This document shows positions 1 to 7,811 of a DNA stretch of 47,189 nucleotides, one piece after another (the stretch's first letter is position 1; each line of letters begins with the position of its first letter). The stretch lies in NCBI GenBank assembly GCA_902801365.1, contig CADCHY010000015.1, forward strand, positions 1 to 47,189. Reading direction: 5' to 3'. The DNA is from an uncultured Succiniclasticum sp. GTDB taxonomy: Bacteria; Bacillota; Negativicutes; Acidaminococcales; Acidaminococcaceae. The position numbers and the translations under genes were made by a program. The notes under the pieces were generated by a model that saw nothing but the letters and a program-made list of their open reading frames with translations, ran no database searches and was not told the DNA's origin.

Positions 1-47
1 GCACGCCGCCAGCGTTCGTCCTGAGCCAGGATCAAACTCTCCATAAT
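1..47 (-). rRNA. rrs: 16S ribosomal RNA, 5' end (partial)
   Basis: The reverse complement of the first bases contains the universal bacterial 16S start (AGAGTTTGATCCTGGCTCAG) followed by GACGAACGCTGGCGGC. Only about the first 45 bases are inside the window and the gene continues off the left edge. The exact mature 5' end is approximate (within a few bases of 47). Transcription on the minus strand is away from the dnaA/oriC region, as expected for an rRNA operon. Confidence 0.97.
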
Positions 48-183
48 ACTTTATAGAAAGCCGATTCGGCTCTTCTTGTTGTTCAGAATTTCTTTGACTT
101 TTGGGTCTGTCCCCGAAGGGGCTGACCCGCACATTCATCTGGTTTGTTATTCAGTTCTCAAGGTTCCGCCGTCGATTGACGAC
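48..183 (-). other. rRNA operon leader with hairpins
   Basis: This is the transcribed leader between the predicted start site (about 183) and the 16S gene. It contains a strong hairpin at 103-128 (GGGTC..CCCC gaa GGGG..GACCC) and a short one near 61-72. It holds no coding sequence. Such leaders usually carry antitermination and RNase III processing signals; I could not assign a boxA with confidence. Confidence 0.55.
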
Positions 184-189
184 TTGGTT

Positions 190-218
190 ATAATAGCACT
201 TCTTTTTCCCTTTGTCAA
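190..218 (-). promoter_or_regulatory. rRNA operon promoter
   Basis: On the minus strand TTGACA (213-218) is followed after exactly 17 bases by TATTAT (190-195). The -35 is a perfect match and the -10 has five of six bases. The predicted start is near 183, leaving a leader of about 135 nt before the 16S gene. The flanking DNA on the upstream side is very A/T-rich, consistent with an UP element. Confidence 0.85.
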
Positions 219-398
219 CACCTTTTTGTAAAAAACTTTACATTTTTTAAATATTTTTTATGAACGTTCACATTATCGCCCATATTATAAACTGATAGCG
301 TGTATTATATTTTATTATTTTTAAAAAATATGATATACTACACTGAAAGCAGAAATCACATAAACACACTGCTTATATTACAGAGGAAGGTAATCATC

Positions 399-2231
399 AT
401 GAGCAAAATTACACTGGACATTCCCGAGAAATCACAGAAAGTTCTCGACGCAATGTACCAGACCATGGAAGGACGCCTGGAAGCCAGCCCCGGAGGCGTA
501 TGTCCCATTGACATCACTCTCTCCTTCGTGCGTATGTGCCATACCCAGAGCTGCGGCAAATGCGTTCCCTGCCGTATCGGTCTGGGACCGCTGGGAGATT
601 TGCTGGAGAAGATTCTGGACTACGAAGCGTCCCCGGAAGATCTGGAAATATTGCGTAAAACTGCCGAAAGTATTTTCCTTTCCGCAGACTGCGCCATCGG
701 CTATGGCGCTGCGGAAATCGTGTTAAACAGCCTGGCTGCTTTTGCAGACGAATATCAAGAACACATTCAGCATCATGCCTGTCTGATGCATCAGAATCAG
801 CCTGTTCCCTGCCGTGTAGCCTGTCCGGCACATGTTGATATCCCCGGATATCTTTCCTTAATTGCTGACGGGCGCAGCGAAGATGCGATTCGTTTAATCA
901 GAAAAGACAATCCGTTCCCCGCTTCCTGCGGCTTTGTCTGCGAGCATCCCTGTGAAGGAAACTGCCGGCGTAATATGATAGATGAAGCTATCAATATCTG
1001 CGGCTTAAAACGCTATGCAGCAGAACATATCGGAGAGGTTCCTGCTCCGAAACGCCTGCCGGATACGGGTAAAAAAATAGCCGTTGTGGGCGGCGGTCCC
1101 GGCGGCCTGACTGCAGCTTACTACCTGCAGCTGATGGGACATCAGGTCACCGTTATGGAACGTCTGGATAAACTGGGCGGCATGATCAGGTATGGAATCC
1201 CTGCTTACCGTCTGCCGCGTGAATATTTGGATGCGGACATTAACCATATCCTCTCTACTGGCATCAAAACACAATTTGGTATTTCTGTCGGTAAAGATTT
1301 TACAGTTGAAGATTTGCGAAAAGAATATGACGCTGTATATCTGGCTTTTGGCGCACATAACGCAAAAAAAATGCGTATTCCCGGAGAAGAAAGCGCTGGC
1401 GTTATTTCTGCCATTGATATATTACGTGAAGTGGGATACGGCAATCCGCCAGACCTTACGGGTAAAAAAGTCGTCATTGTAGGCGGCGGCAATGTTGCTA
1501 TGGACGCTGCCCGTACTTCTGTACGACTGGGCGCGGAGAAAGTGTACATCGCATACCGTCGCAGCCGGGCCGATATGCCTGCTTTAGATGAAGAAATCGA
1601 CGGCGCCATTGCCGAAGGCTGCGAACTGATGGAATTGTACGCACCGGATCACGTGGTAACAGACAAAAACGGTCACGTAAAAGCGTTGGCCCTTCGTCCT
1701 CAAATCCCGGGCCCCATCGAAGGCGGACGTCCCAAGCCGTATGACGCACCGGAACCGGTACTGGAACTTGCCTGTGATTTAATAGTTTCCGCTATCGGCC
1801 AGGATATCGAATGGCAACGCTTCAACCAGCAGGGTATCCCTGTCAGGAAAGGTGTTATCGATGCCATGGCAGACGGTTCAGTTTCAGGCAGCAACGGTAT
1901 TTTTGCCGGCGGTGACTGCGTGACCGGTCCTGCGACTCTCATTCGTTCGATTGCCGCGGGTAAAGTTGCGGCTATCAACATTGACCAGTATCTCGGTTTC
2001 AATCATAAACTGGACTTCGGCGTTCAGGCTGCGGCACCTCACTTTATAGACCGCAAACCCTGCGGACGCTGCAATATAAAAGAAAGGGAAGCCGGTATCC
2101 GTAAACAGGATTTCGAAACCATAGGCCAGGGACTTTCAGAAACAGAAGCAAAACAGGAAGCGCTTCGCTGCCTCCGTTGTGATAAATTCGGCCTCGGCGC
2201 CTTAAAGCAGGGAGGGAATTTACCATGGTAA
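399..2231 (+). CDS. NuoF-type 4Fe-4S / GltD-like FAD-NAD(P) oxidoreductase, hydrogenase partner
   Basis: This 610-residue flavoprotein probably passes electrons between NAD(P)H and the hydrogenase encoded next. The start is set by GAGGAAGG at 383-390, 8 bases before ATG 399; an upstream in-frame extension has no good ribosome site. The N-terminal part has the SCGKCVPCRIG motif and a later Cys, as in the 4Fe-4S domain of NuoF/HydB, but the FMN/NADH-binding part of NuoF is absent. Next comes a GltD/NfnL-type half: cysteine clusters (CRVACPAHVDIPGYL, CGFVCEHPCEGNCRR), an FAD-binding VVGGGPGGLTAA and an NAD(P)-binding VVIVGGGNVAMDAARTSVR. Two more cysteines (CLRC) lie near the C-terminus. The stop overlaps the hydrogenase start by 7 bp, so the two are translationally coupled. 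Family knowledge: GltD-type partners accompany 'group A2' [FeFe]-hydrogenases. The electron donor and direction are inference. Confidence 0.88.
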   Translation: MSKITLDIPEKSQKVLDAMYQTMEGRLEASPGGVCPIDITLSFVRMCHTQSCGKCVPCRIGLGPLGDLLEKILDYEASPEDLEILRKTAESIFLSADCAIGYGAAEIVLNSLAAFADEYQEHIQHHACLMHQNQPVPCRVACPAHVDIPGYLSLIADGRSEDAIRLIRKDNPFPASCGFVCEHPCEGNCRRNMIDEAINICGLKRYAAEHIGEVPAPKRLPDTGKKIAVVGGGPGGLTAAYYLQLMGHQVTVMERLDKLGGMIRYGIPAYRLPREYLDADINHILSTGIKTQFGISVGKDFTVEDLRKEYDAVYLAFGAHNAKKMRIPGEESAGVISAIDILREVGYGNPPDLTGKKVVIVGGGNVAMDAARTSVRLGAEKVYIAYRRSRADMPALDEEIDGAIAEGCELMELYAPDHVVTDKNGHVKALALRPQIPGPIEGGRPKPYDAPEPVLELACDLIVSAIGQDIEWQRFNQQGIPVRKGVIDAMADGSVSGSNGIFAGGDCVTGPATLIRSIAAGKVAAINIDQYLGFNHKLDFGVQAAAPHFIDRKPCGRCNIKEREAGIRKQDFETIGQGLSETEAKQEALRCLRCDKFGLGALKQGGNLPW

Positions 2232-3937
2232 ATATTATTATAGATGGAAAGAAGCTGCAGGTGCGTGACGATGTTACGATTTTGCAGGCAGCTCGCGAAA
2301 ATGGTTTTTCTATTCCCACTTTATGCTATCTGGAAGGCCTGAATGAAATTGGCGCCTGCCGTTTATGTCTGGTGGAAGTGAAAGGCCAGCACCGTCTGGT
2401 TTCTTCCTGTAACACCAAAGTGCGGGAAGGCATGGAAATCTCTACCCGTTCTGCTAAGGTCAGGATGGCGCGCCGTTTAAACGTCGAACTTATTTTATCC
2501 CAACATAACTGCAATTGCCCCTCCTGCCCCAGAAACGGAAACTGCCAGTTACAGAAGGTTGCGGCACAGTTAGGCGTAAATGTTGAGAGTTATCCCAAAA
2601 AACTTAAACAGGAAGCCTGGAATAATAACTTCCCACTGAACCGCGACGAAACAAAATGCGTAAAATGCATGCGCTGCATCCAGGTCTGCGATCAGGTGCA
2701 GAATATGCATGTCTGGGATCTGGTAAATACCGGTAAACGTACCCGCGTCGGCATGGTACAGAATACCTGCACCCTGTGCGGGCAGTGCATCACCCATTGC
2801 CCGGTTGCCGCATTAAGCGCCCGGGATGACACGGAAAAAATCTGGAATGCCATATCGGATCCGGAAAAAATCGTCATCGTACAGCCGGCGCCCGCCGTGC
2901 GTACCGCCTGGGCCGAAGAAGCTAATGTGCCCAGAGAAATGGCTACTCCGGAAAAACTGGCGGCAGCCCTGCGGCATTTAGGTTTTGATTACGTGTTTGA
3001 CACCAACTTCTCCGCTGACTTAACTATTATGGAAGAAAGTGCGGAATTAATTGAACACCTGACCCATGCAGGCAAGTATCCCGCTCCTATGTTCACTTCC
3101 TGCTGCCCCGGCTGGATCCGGTTCTTAAAGAAAGAATATCCGGAAATGGTTCATTACATGTCCACTTCCAAATCGCCTATGTCCATGTTCAGTGCCATAG
3201 CTAAGAGCTATTATGCCAAACTGCTTGATGTTTCACCGGAAAAAATCGTCTGTGTGGCCGTCATGCCCTGCGTAGCCAAAAAATACGAAGCTGACGTACC
3301 GGAAGTCAACAGCGAGCCCGGCATCAAAGATACCGACTATGTTATTACAACCCGGGAACTGGTCCGTATGTTAAGGGCAGCAAATGTAGATGTTGCCAAA
3401 CTGAAACCCGAACCCTTTGACAAGCCTTTAGGCGAAGGAACGGGCGGCGCCGTTATCTTTGGCACTACCGGCGGTGTAATGGAAGCAGCAGTCCGTAATG
3501 CTTACTACATGCTGACTGGTAAAAATCCGCCTGATCCGGATAATTTCATCCAGTGGAAATGGCTGGATCGCTGGCGTGAAACGGAACTCACGGTTGCCGG
3601 CGTAACAGTGCGCATTGCCGTAACAAGCGGCTTAGGTTGTGCCCGGGATTTGGTCGAAGCTATTAAGAACGGTTCGGCACACTATGACTTCGTAGAAGTT
3701 ATGGCCTGTCCCGGCGGCTGCAGCGGCGGCGGCGGACAACCCATACATGAAGGCGAAGAACTGGCCTGGGAACGCGGCAATTATCTGAAAGATCTGGACA
3801 AACGCTCCAAACTCCGTGTTTCCTATGAAAACCCGTATATTCAGGAGTTGTATAAAAACTTCCTGGATAAACCCTTATCCGAAACAGCGGAACACTACCT
3901 GCATACCAATCAGGTCAATTGGACGATGACTGACTGA
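2225..3937 (+). CDS. hydA: [FeFe]-hydrogenase catalytic subunit
   Basis: This 570-residue iron-only hydrogenase makes or oxidises H2 in the cytoplasm. In order it has an N-terminal 2Fe-2S domain (Cys34, 45, 48, 62), a His-Cys3 4Fe-4S site (His94, Cys98, 101, 107), two 4Fe-4S ferredoxin motifs (Cys145-155 CVKCMRCIQVC and Cys182-192 CTLCGQCITHC), then the H-cluster domain. The three H-cluster signatures are intact: TSCCPGW at 291-297, MPCVAKKYE at 347-355 and ACPGGCSGGGGQP at 494-506. Length and domain order match clostridial CpI (about 574 residues). It starts inside the preceding flavoprotein gene, supporting a two-subunit enzyme. The maturation genes hydEFG are not in this window. The pair runs opposite to the replication direction. 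It is followed by a strong terminator. Confidence 0.97.
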   Translation: MVNIIIDGKKLQVRDDVTILQAARENGFSIPTLCYLEGLNEIGACRLCLVEVKGQHRLVSSCNTKVREGMEISTRSAKVRMARRLNVELILSQHNCNCPSCPRNGNCQLQKVAAQLGVNVESYPKKLKQEAWNNNFPLNRDETKCVKCMRCIQVCDQVQNMHVWDLVNTGKRTRVGMVQNTCTLCGQCITHCPVAALSARDDTEKIWNAISDPEKIVIVQPAPAVRTAWAEEANVPREMATPEKLAAALRHLGFDYVFDTNFSADLTIMEESAELIEHLTHAGKYPAPMFTSCCPGWIRFLKKEYPEMVHYMSTSKSPMSMFSAIAKSYYAKLLDVSPEKIVCVAVMPCVAKKYEADVPEVNSEPGIKDTDYVITTRELVRMLRAANVDVAKLKPEPFDKPLGEGTGGAVIFGTTGGVMEAAVRNAYYMLTGKNPPDPDNFIQWKWLDRWRETELTVAGVTVRIAVTSGLGCARDLVEAIKNGSAHYDFVEVMACPGGCSGGGGQPIHEGEELAWERGNYLKDLDKRSKLRVSYENPYIQELYKNFLDKPLSETAEHYLHTNQVNWTMTD

Positions 3938-3961
3938 AGAAGGGTGTAACAAATTAAAACC

Positions 3962-4002
3962 GGCCCGGACGCTTTACAGGCGTTTCCGGGCCTTTGTTTT
4001 TT
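3962..4002 (+). terminator. Rho-independent terminator after hydA
   Basis: GGCCCGGA pairs with TCCGGGCC (with an inner CGC/GCG) and is followed by TTTGTTTTTT. It lies 25 bases after the hydrogenase stop and ends the two-gene unit. Confidence 0.85.
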
Positions 4003-4011
4003 ATAAATAAT

Positions 4012-4040
4012 AAAACGGCATTGCGAACAATGCCGTTTTA
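4012..4040. terminator. Bidirectional hairpin terminator
   Basis: AAAACGGCATTG and CAATGCCGTTTT form a perfect 12-bp stem around a short loop. With A-runs on one side and T-runs on the other it can end transcription from both directions: the hydrogenase unit from the left and the XRE gene from the right. Confidence 0.8.
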
Positions 4041-4086
4041 TCTGCAGTATTTAATTGTCTTCAACAGGATAACTCTGTCAACCGGA

Positions 4087-4332
4087 TTAAAATCTTCTGC
4101 TGTCCCTCTCGCTGACCAATTCAGCCATATCAACATGTAATTCCTCTGCCAGCGCAACTAATAACGGAAAACTGGGGCTTTGTTTTCCGCATTCAATACG
4201 GCTCAGATACTGATAGGAAATGCCCAGCTTATTGGCTAATACTGTCTGGTTCATACCCCCAATGGTACGATAATACTTGATTTTTGCTCCTAATCGCCGG
4301 CACTTTTCCTGAAATGACTTTGTTTCGGACAC
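4087..4332 (-). CDS. XRE-family helix-turn-helix regulator
   Basis: This small DNA-binding protein (81 residues) is almost entirely one Cro/C1-type HTH domain: the stretch LGAKIKYYRTIGGMNQTVLA leads into KLGISYQYLSRIECGKQSPS, the classic recognition-helix pattern. The start is GTG 4332, six bases from a strong GGGAGGG (4339-4345); a longer reading of 92 residues lacks a ribosome site. No effector domain is present. It sits downstream of the flavoprotein module (4497-7717) in the same direction, separated by a 164-bp A/T-rich spacer with an inverted repeat that could be its operator. Target genes are unknown; autoregulation and control of the neighbouring modules are inference. Confidence 0.88.
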   Translation of the reverse strand: MSETKSFQEKCRRLGAKIKYYRTIGGMNQTVLANKLGISYQYLSRIECGKQSPSFPLLVALAEELHVDMAELVSERDSRRF

Positions 4333-4390
4333 TGTGGACCCTCCCTTGATTTGTTTTATCTTCAAAAATATAATTAATTTGATATAAATA

Positions 4391-4471
4391 TAATTATTCT
4401 AATACATTATACCACATAAAGTGAGATTAAAACCATGTTTTTTAAAAATATTTTATTTTTTAGAATAATTA
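4391..4471. repeat. 12-bp inverted repeat, candidate operator
   Basis: TAATTATTCTAA (4391-4402) and its exact reverse complement TTAGAATAATTA (4460-4471) flank 57 bases of A/T-rich DNA upstream of the XRE gene. The arrangement suits a dimeric regulator or looping, but chance is possible in such A/T-rich DNA. Confidence 0.4.
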
Positions 4472-4496
4472 ATAAAATATAGCCAATGGTTCCCTG

Positions 4497-4868
4497 TTAA
4501 TCATTCACCTTTTCCATATCCCTGCTTGCCACAATATCTACGCCAAGGCCTAAAATATCCGGCACAATTACATCCCCTGCCTGCACCGGAGCCTCTACGG
4601 TCACATTGCGCAGATACGCCGCGCAGTCCGCAACCTTTCCTTTGGGCAGCACTTCTGCCGAAACCACTGGCAGCAGAGGCAGCAGCCCGCCTTTAATCCG
4701 CACCGTAGTCGTCAGCATACGACGGGGGTCCGTCACTTCCGTTTCAGCATACTTTGCACCACGGGGACAACTGTTGCCCGTTACACCGGCAAACCTCCCG
4801 TTTTCCAGTGTTACCGTCATTTCACAGCCCATCGGGCACATAATACAGTTCATTACTTTTGTTTCCAT
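4497..4868 (-). CDS. DUF1667 domain protein, small iron-sulfur-type subunit
   Basis: This 123-residue protein belongs to the DUF1667 family, whose members lie beside GlpA/GlpB-like flavoproteins in Firmicutes. The N-terminal CIMCPMGC and a later SCPRGAKYAETE resemble the cysteine-coordinated 4Fe-4S head of molybdopterin oxidoreductases, so four cysteines could hold a cluster. The rest is a small beta-rich domain. It is the last gene of a three-gene minus-strand module after the NAD/FAD oxidoreductase (4942) and the GlpA-like protein (6272). Inference: an electron-transfer or docking subunit of a flavoprotein dehydrogenase complex, analogous to GlpC in anaerobic glycerol-3-phosphate dehydrogenase. 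The substrate is not shown by the sequence. Confidence 0.85.
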   Translation of the reverse strand: METKVMNCIMCPMGCEMTVTLENGRFAGVTGNSCPRGAKYAETEVTDPRRMLTTTVRIKGGLLPLLPVVSAEVLPKGKVADCAAYLRNVTVEAPVQAGDVIVPDILGLGVDIVASRDMEKVND

Positions 4869-4941
4869 TTTTTCTCTCTTTTCCGTATTTTAAACTGAAT
4901 CGCGCTACAGCAGCACGCTTGCAATATAACATAGTTCAAAT

Positions 4942-6201
4942 TTACTTCGACTGCAGACCTACTGTGATTTTATCATGCATCAGCGCCGTTTTGGCAGCAG
5001 GAATATCCAATGTAACCATCTCGCTGGGCTTCACCACCGGCAACATCTTTTTCACAAGTACTTCCCCGCCGCATTTTACCTCCAGGGTTACCTTCCGGTC
5101 CGGAGCGCCTGCCCGCATAAACAGCCTTACAGGTTCACCGCCCTCCGGCAGATGAAGTACCTGCGGCACACAGGTACGGATACCGTTTACCGGGGAAACC
5201 TCTACTGTATTCACGGCCGGTGTCAAACTGCCCTGTGCTTCCAAAGCCGCAAACTTGCCCGCAATCTCCGCCTCGTCGGAAACAAAATCCACCAGATCAT
5301 GGACGTGCACCACATTTCCCGCAGCATAAATACCCGGCAGGTTTGTCTGCCGCCGCTGGTCCACCCTGGGCCCGTTGGTAAAAGGCGCAATTTCCACACC
5401 GGCCGCCATGGAAAGCTCATTTTCCGGAATCAGCCCCACAGACAACAGCAGCGTATCGCATTCAATGTCAAATTCCGTTCCGGGAACCGGCTGCATCTTT
5501 TCGTCAACCTTCGCCACCGTAACTCCTTCCACACGGTCACGGCCCTTGATTTTTAAAATCGTATGGGAAAGGTATAATGGGATATCAAAATCATACAGGC
5601 ATTGTACCATGTTACGCGTCAGCCCATTGGAATACGGGCATATCTCGCACACCGCCTGTACCTTGCAGCCTTCAAGGCTCATGCGGCGGGCCATGATTAG
5701 ACCGATATCGCCGCTGCCTAAAATCACGATTTTCTTACCGGGCAGATACCCCTCCATGTTCACCATGCGCTGGGCCGCTCCTGCCGTAAACACACCGGCC
5801 GGACGTTCCCCTGCCGTACGGATGGCTCCCCGGGTGCGTTCCCTGCACCCCATGGTCAGTATAACGGTTTTACCCTCTACGGTAAACAATCCTTTTTCCG
5901 GATTCACCGCTGTGACCTTTTTATCTTTTGAAACAGACAGGACCATCGTGTCTGTCAAAGCCCGGATTTCAGGCTTGTCCTGAATCAAAGCGATACAGCG
6001 TCCGGCGTATCCGGGGCCTGTCAGTTCCTCTTTAAAATGATGCAGTCCAAATCCGTTATGGATACATTGCTGCAGAATACCGCCCAGTTCCCGGTCACGT
6101 TCAATGACCAGGATTTTTTTTGCCCCGTTTCGGTAAGCGGAATAAGCGGCAGAAAGACCTCCCGGGCCGCCGCCAATAATAATTACGTCATAAAGTTCCA
6201 T
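4942..6201 (-). CDS. FAD-dependent pyridine nucleotide-disulfide-type oxidoreductase
   Basis: This 419-residue flavoprotein begins with the Rossmann motif DVIIIGGGPGGLSAAYSA and GAKKILVIERD, has a second nucleotide-binding motif KIVILGSGDIGLIMARR near residue 160, and a C-terminal FAD motif GIYAAGNVVHVHD. It resembles the HcnB/OoxA family of soluble oxidoreductases found with DUF1667 proteins. ATG 6201 is preferred because GGAG lies 8 bases upstream; two in-frame starts just before it overlap the ribosome site. It is the middle gene of the module, 71 bp after the GlpA-like gene and 73 bp before the DUF1667 gene. It probably moves electrons from the GlpA-like dehydrogenase to NAD or another carrier; this role is inference. 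Confidence 0.85.
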   Translation of the reverse strand: MELYDVIIIGGGPGGLSAAYSAYRNGAKKILVIERDRELGGILQQCIHNGFGLHHFKEELTGPGYAGRCIALIQDKPEIRALTDTMVLSVSKDKKVTAVNPEKGLFTVEGKTVILTMGCRERTRGAIRTAGERPAGVFTAGAAQRMVNMEGYLPGKKIVILGSGDIGLIMARRMSLEGCKVQAVCEICPYSNGLTRNMVQCLYDFDIPLYLSHTILKIKGRDRVEGVTVAKVDEKMQPVPGTEFDIECDTLLLSVGLIPENELSMAAGVEIAPFTNGPRVDQRRQTNLPGIYAAGNVVHVHDLVDFVSDEAEIAGKFAALEAQGSLTPAVNTVEVSPVNGIRTCVPQVLHLPEGGEPVRLFMRAGAPDRKVTLEVKCGGEVLVKKMLPVVKPSEMVTLDIPAAKTALMHDKITVGLQSK

Positions 6202-6271
6202 TCTCATCACTCCAACACCAAAATCGCTGTCTAAACTATTCCAAAGTTCAAAGTAAGCAGTTTCACCGTTT

Positions 6272-7717
6272 TCATTCCTCGAACTTTTTATAAAACAGTT
6301 CCGACCCCTGTCTCTCTTTCAACACCTTTTCCACCGGAATTCCCAGTTCCCGGGCCAGTATCTGTGTTACCCGCGGACCGCAGAAACCACCCTGGCAACG
6401 GCCCATTCCCGCACGGGTACGCCGCTTCACACCGTCAACCGTACGCGCCCCTACCGGCTGGTGGATCGCATCGACGATTTCACCCTCCGTCACCGTTTCA
6501 CAGCGGCAGATTACTCGGCCGTACAGCCTGTTCATTTCAATCATTTTCTGTTTTTCAGACGCCGTCATACGGTTAAACGCCGGCTTCTTCGGCAATCTTC
6601 CGTTCCAACCGGTTTTTTTACGCAGATACATTTCCCTGCTCACAGCTTCCGCCACTACCTCCGCAATGGCAGGCGCCGCAGCCAGCCCCGGACTTTGAAT
6701 GCCGGCCGCATTAATGAAACCGGGCACTCCGGAAGCCCCCAGAATAAAATCTCCCGTACTTGAAACCGCGCGCAGTCCGGCAAATTCCGTAATCGAGGCT
6801 CCCATAGGAAGGTTCGGAATAAGCTTTCGGGCTCCGGCAATAACTTCATTCATCCCATCTGGCGTTACAGAGGTATCTTCCTTGCTTGCCTGTTCGTTGG
6901 CATTGGGACCGATAAACGTATTGCCGTGGGTTGTGGTGCATATCATGATACCCTTGCTCTTCTCGTTGGGACAGGGGAAGATGGCGCCGTATACCAGCGA
7001 AGGAGCTGCCATTTTATCAAATAAAATATACTCGCCCTTACGGGGTGTAATGGCAAAAGAATCATCTCCGGCCAGTTTTGCAATCTCTTCCGCGTAGACG
7101 CCTGCCGCGTTGATGACCACTTTTGTCCGGATTGCGCCCTTCGTTGTATTTACTACGGTTACAGCTCCGTCTTCTTTTACAAAACCGGTCACCGCACAGT
7201 CACAGATAACCTGTGCGCCGTTCTGTACCGCGCATTGGGCAAAAGCCACCGCACAGCCAAAAGGCCACATCACACCGGCCGTAGGCGCCCATAACGCCGC
7301 TTTTGCCGTTACAAGGTTCGGCTCTTTTGCCAGCACTTCCTCCCGGGAAAGGATTTCCAGGCCGAAAACCCCGTTAGCCCTGCCCCGTTCCAGCAACACC
7401 TGCAGATGTCTAATTTCTTCATCATTCGTTGCAACAACAAGACTGCCTGTCCATTTAATATCCAGATCCAGCTCTTCCTGTAACTGATGATACAGCGCGT
7501 TGCCACGGACGTTCGTCTTCTGCTTCCAGGTTCCCGTAGGCGCGTCAAAACCTGCATGACAAATCGCGCTGTTTGCCTTGGTGGTGCCCACAGCCACGTC
7601 AGGCTCTTTCTCCACCAGAAGGCAGCGCAGATCATATTTGGACAATTCACGCAAAATGGCTGTTCCTACTATGCCGCCGCCGATTACCACAACGTCTGCT
7701 TCTTTAAAAAATTCCAT
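6272..7717 (-). CDS. GlpA-like FAD-dependent dehydrogenase with BFD-type [2Fe-2S] domain
   Basis: This 481-residue protein has an N-terminal DAO-fold FAD domain (DVVVIGGGIVGTAILRELSK, then TTKANSAICHAGFD typical of the GlpA/GlpD/L-2-hydroxyglutarate oxidase group) and a C-terminal BFD-like domain with four cysteines (VICRCETVTEGEI and GMGRCQGGFCGPRV). That layout matches anaerobic glycerol-3-phosphate dehydrogenase subunit A. ATG 7717 has GGGAG 8 bases upstream; an in-frame GTG at 7726 overlaps that site. It heads the three-gene module and is separated from gyrA by a terminator. There are no glycerol uptake or kinase genes nearby, so glycerol-3-phosphate is only one candidate substrate; another 2-hydroxyacid is possible. 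Confidence 0.87.
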   Translation of the reverse strand: MEFFKEADVVVIGGGIVGTAILRELSKYDLRCLLVEKEPDVAVGTTKANSAICHAGFDAPTGTWKQKTNVRGNALYHQLQEELDLDIKWTGSLVVATNDEEIRHLQVLLERGRANGVFGLEILSREEVLAKEPNLVTAKAALWAPTAGVMWPFGCAVAFAQCAVQNGAQVICDCAVTGFVKEDGAVTVVNTTKGAIRTKVVINAAGVYAEEIAKLAGDDSFAITPRKGEYILFDKMAAPSLVYGAIFPCPNEKSKGIMICTTTHGNTFIGPNANEQASKEDTSVTPDGMNEVIAGARKLIPNLPMGASITEFAGLRAVSSTGDFILGASGVPGFINAAGIQSPGLAAAPAIAEVVAEAVSREMYLRKKTGWNGRLPKKPAFNRMTASEKQKMIEMNRLYGRVICRCETVTEGEIVDAIHQPVGARTVDGVKRRTRAGMGRCQGGFCGPRVTQILARELGIPVEKVLKERQGSELFYKKFEE

Positions 7718-7734
7718 CTTTCCCACTCCCTAAA

Positions 7735-7774
7735 AAGCCGTGGCATCTTAAAGAACCAAAACTGCCACGGCTTT
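7735..7774 (-). terminator. Rho-independent terminator after gyrA
   Basis: On the minus strand AAAGCCGTGGCA pairs with TGCCACGGCTTT and is followed by a short T-run. It separates gyrA from the flavoprotein module. Confidence 0.85.
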
Positions 7775-7811
7775 ATATCATTTAAAAATGAATTCTATCA
7801 TTGTTTCAACT

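Noticed and set aside
1650..1655. CACGTG as a possible parS
   Set aside because: The flanks (GGAT..GTAA) do not match the palindrome; it lies inside a coding region.
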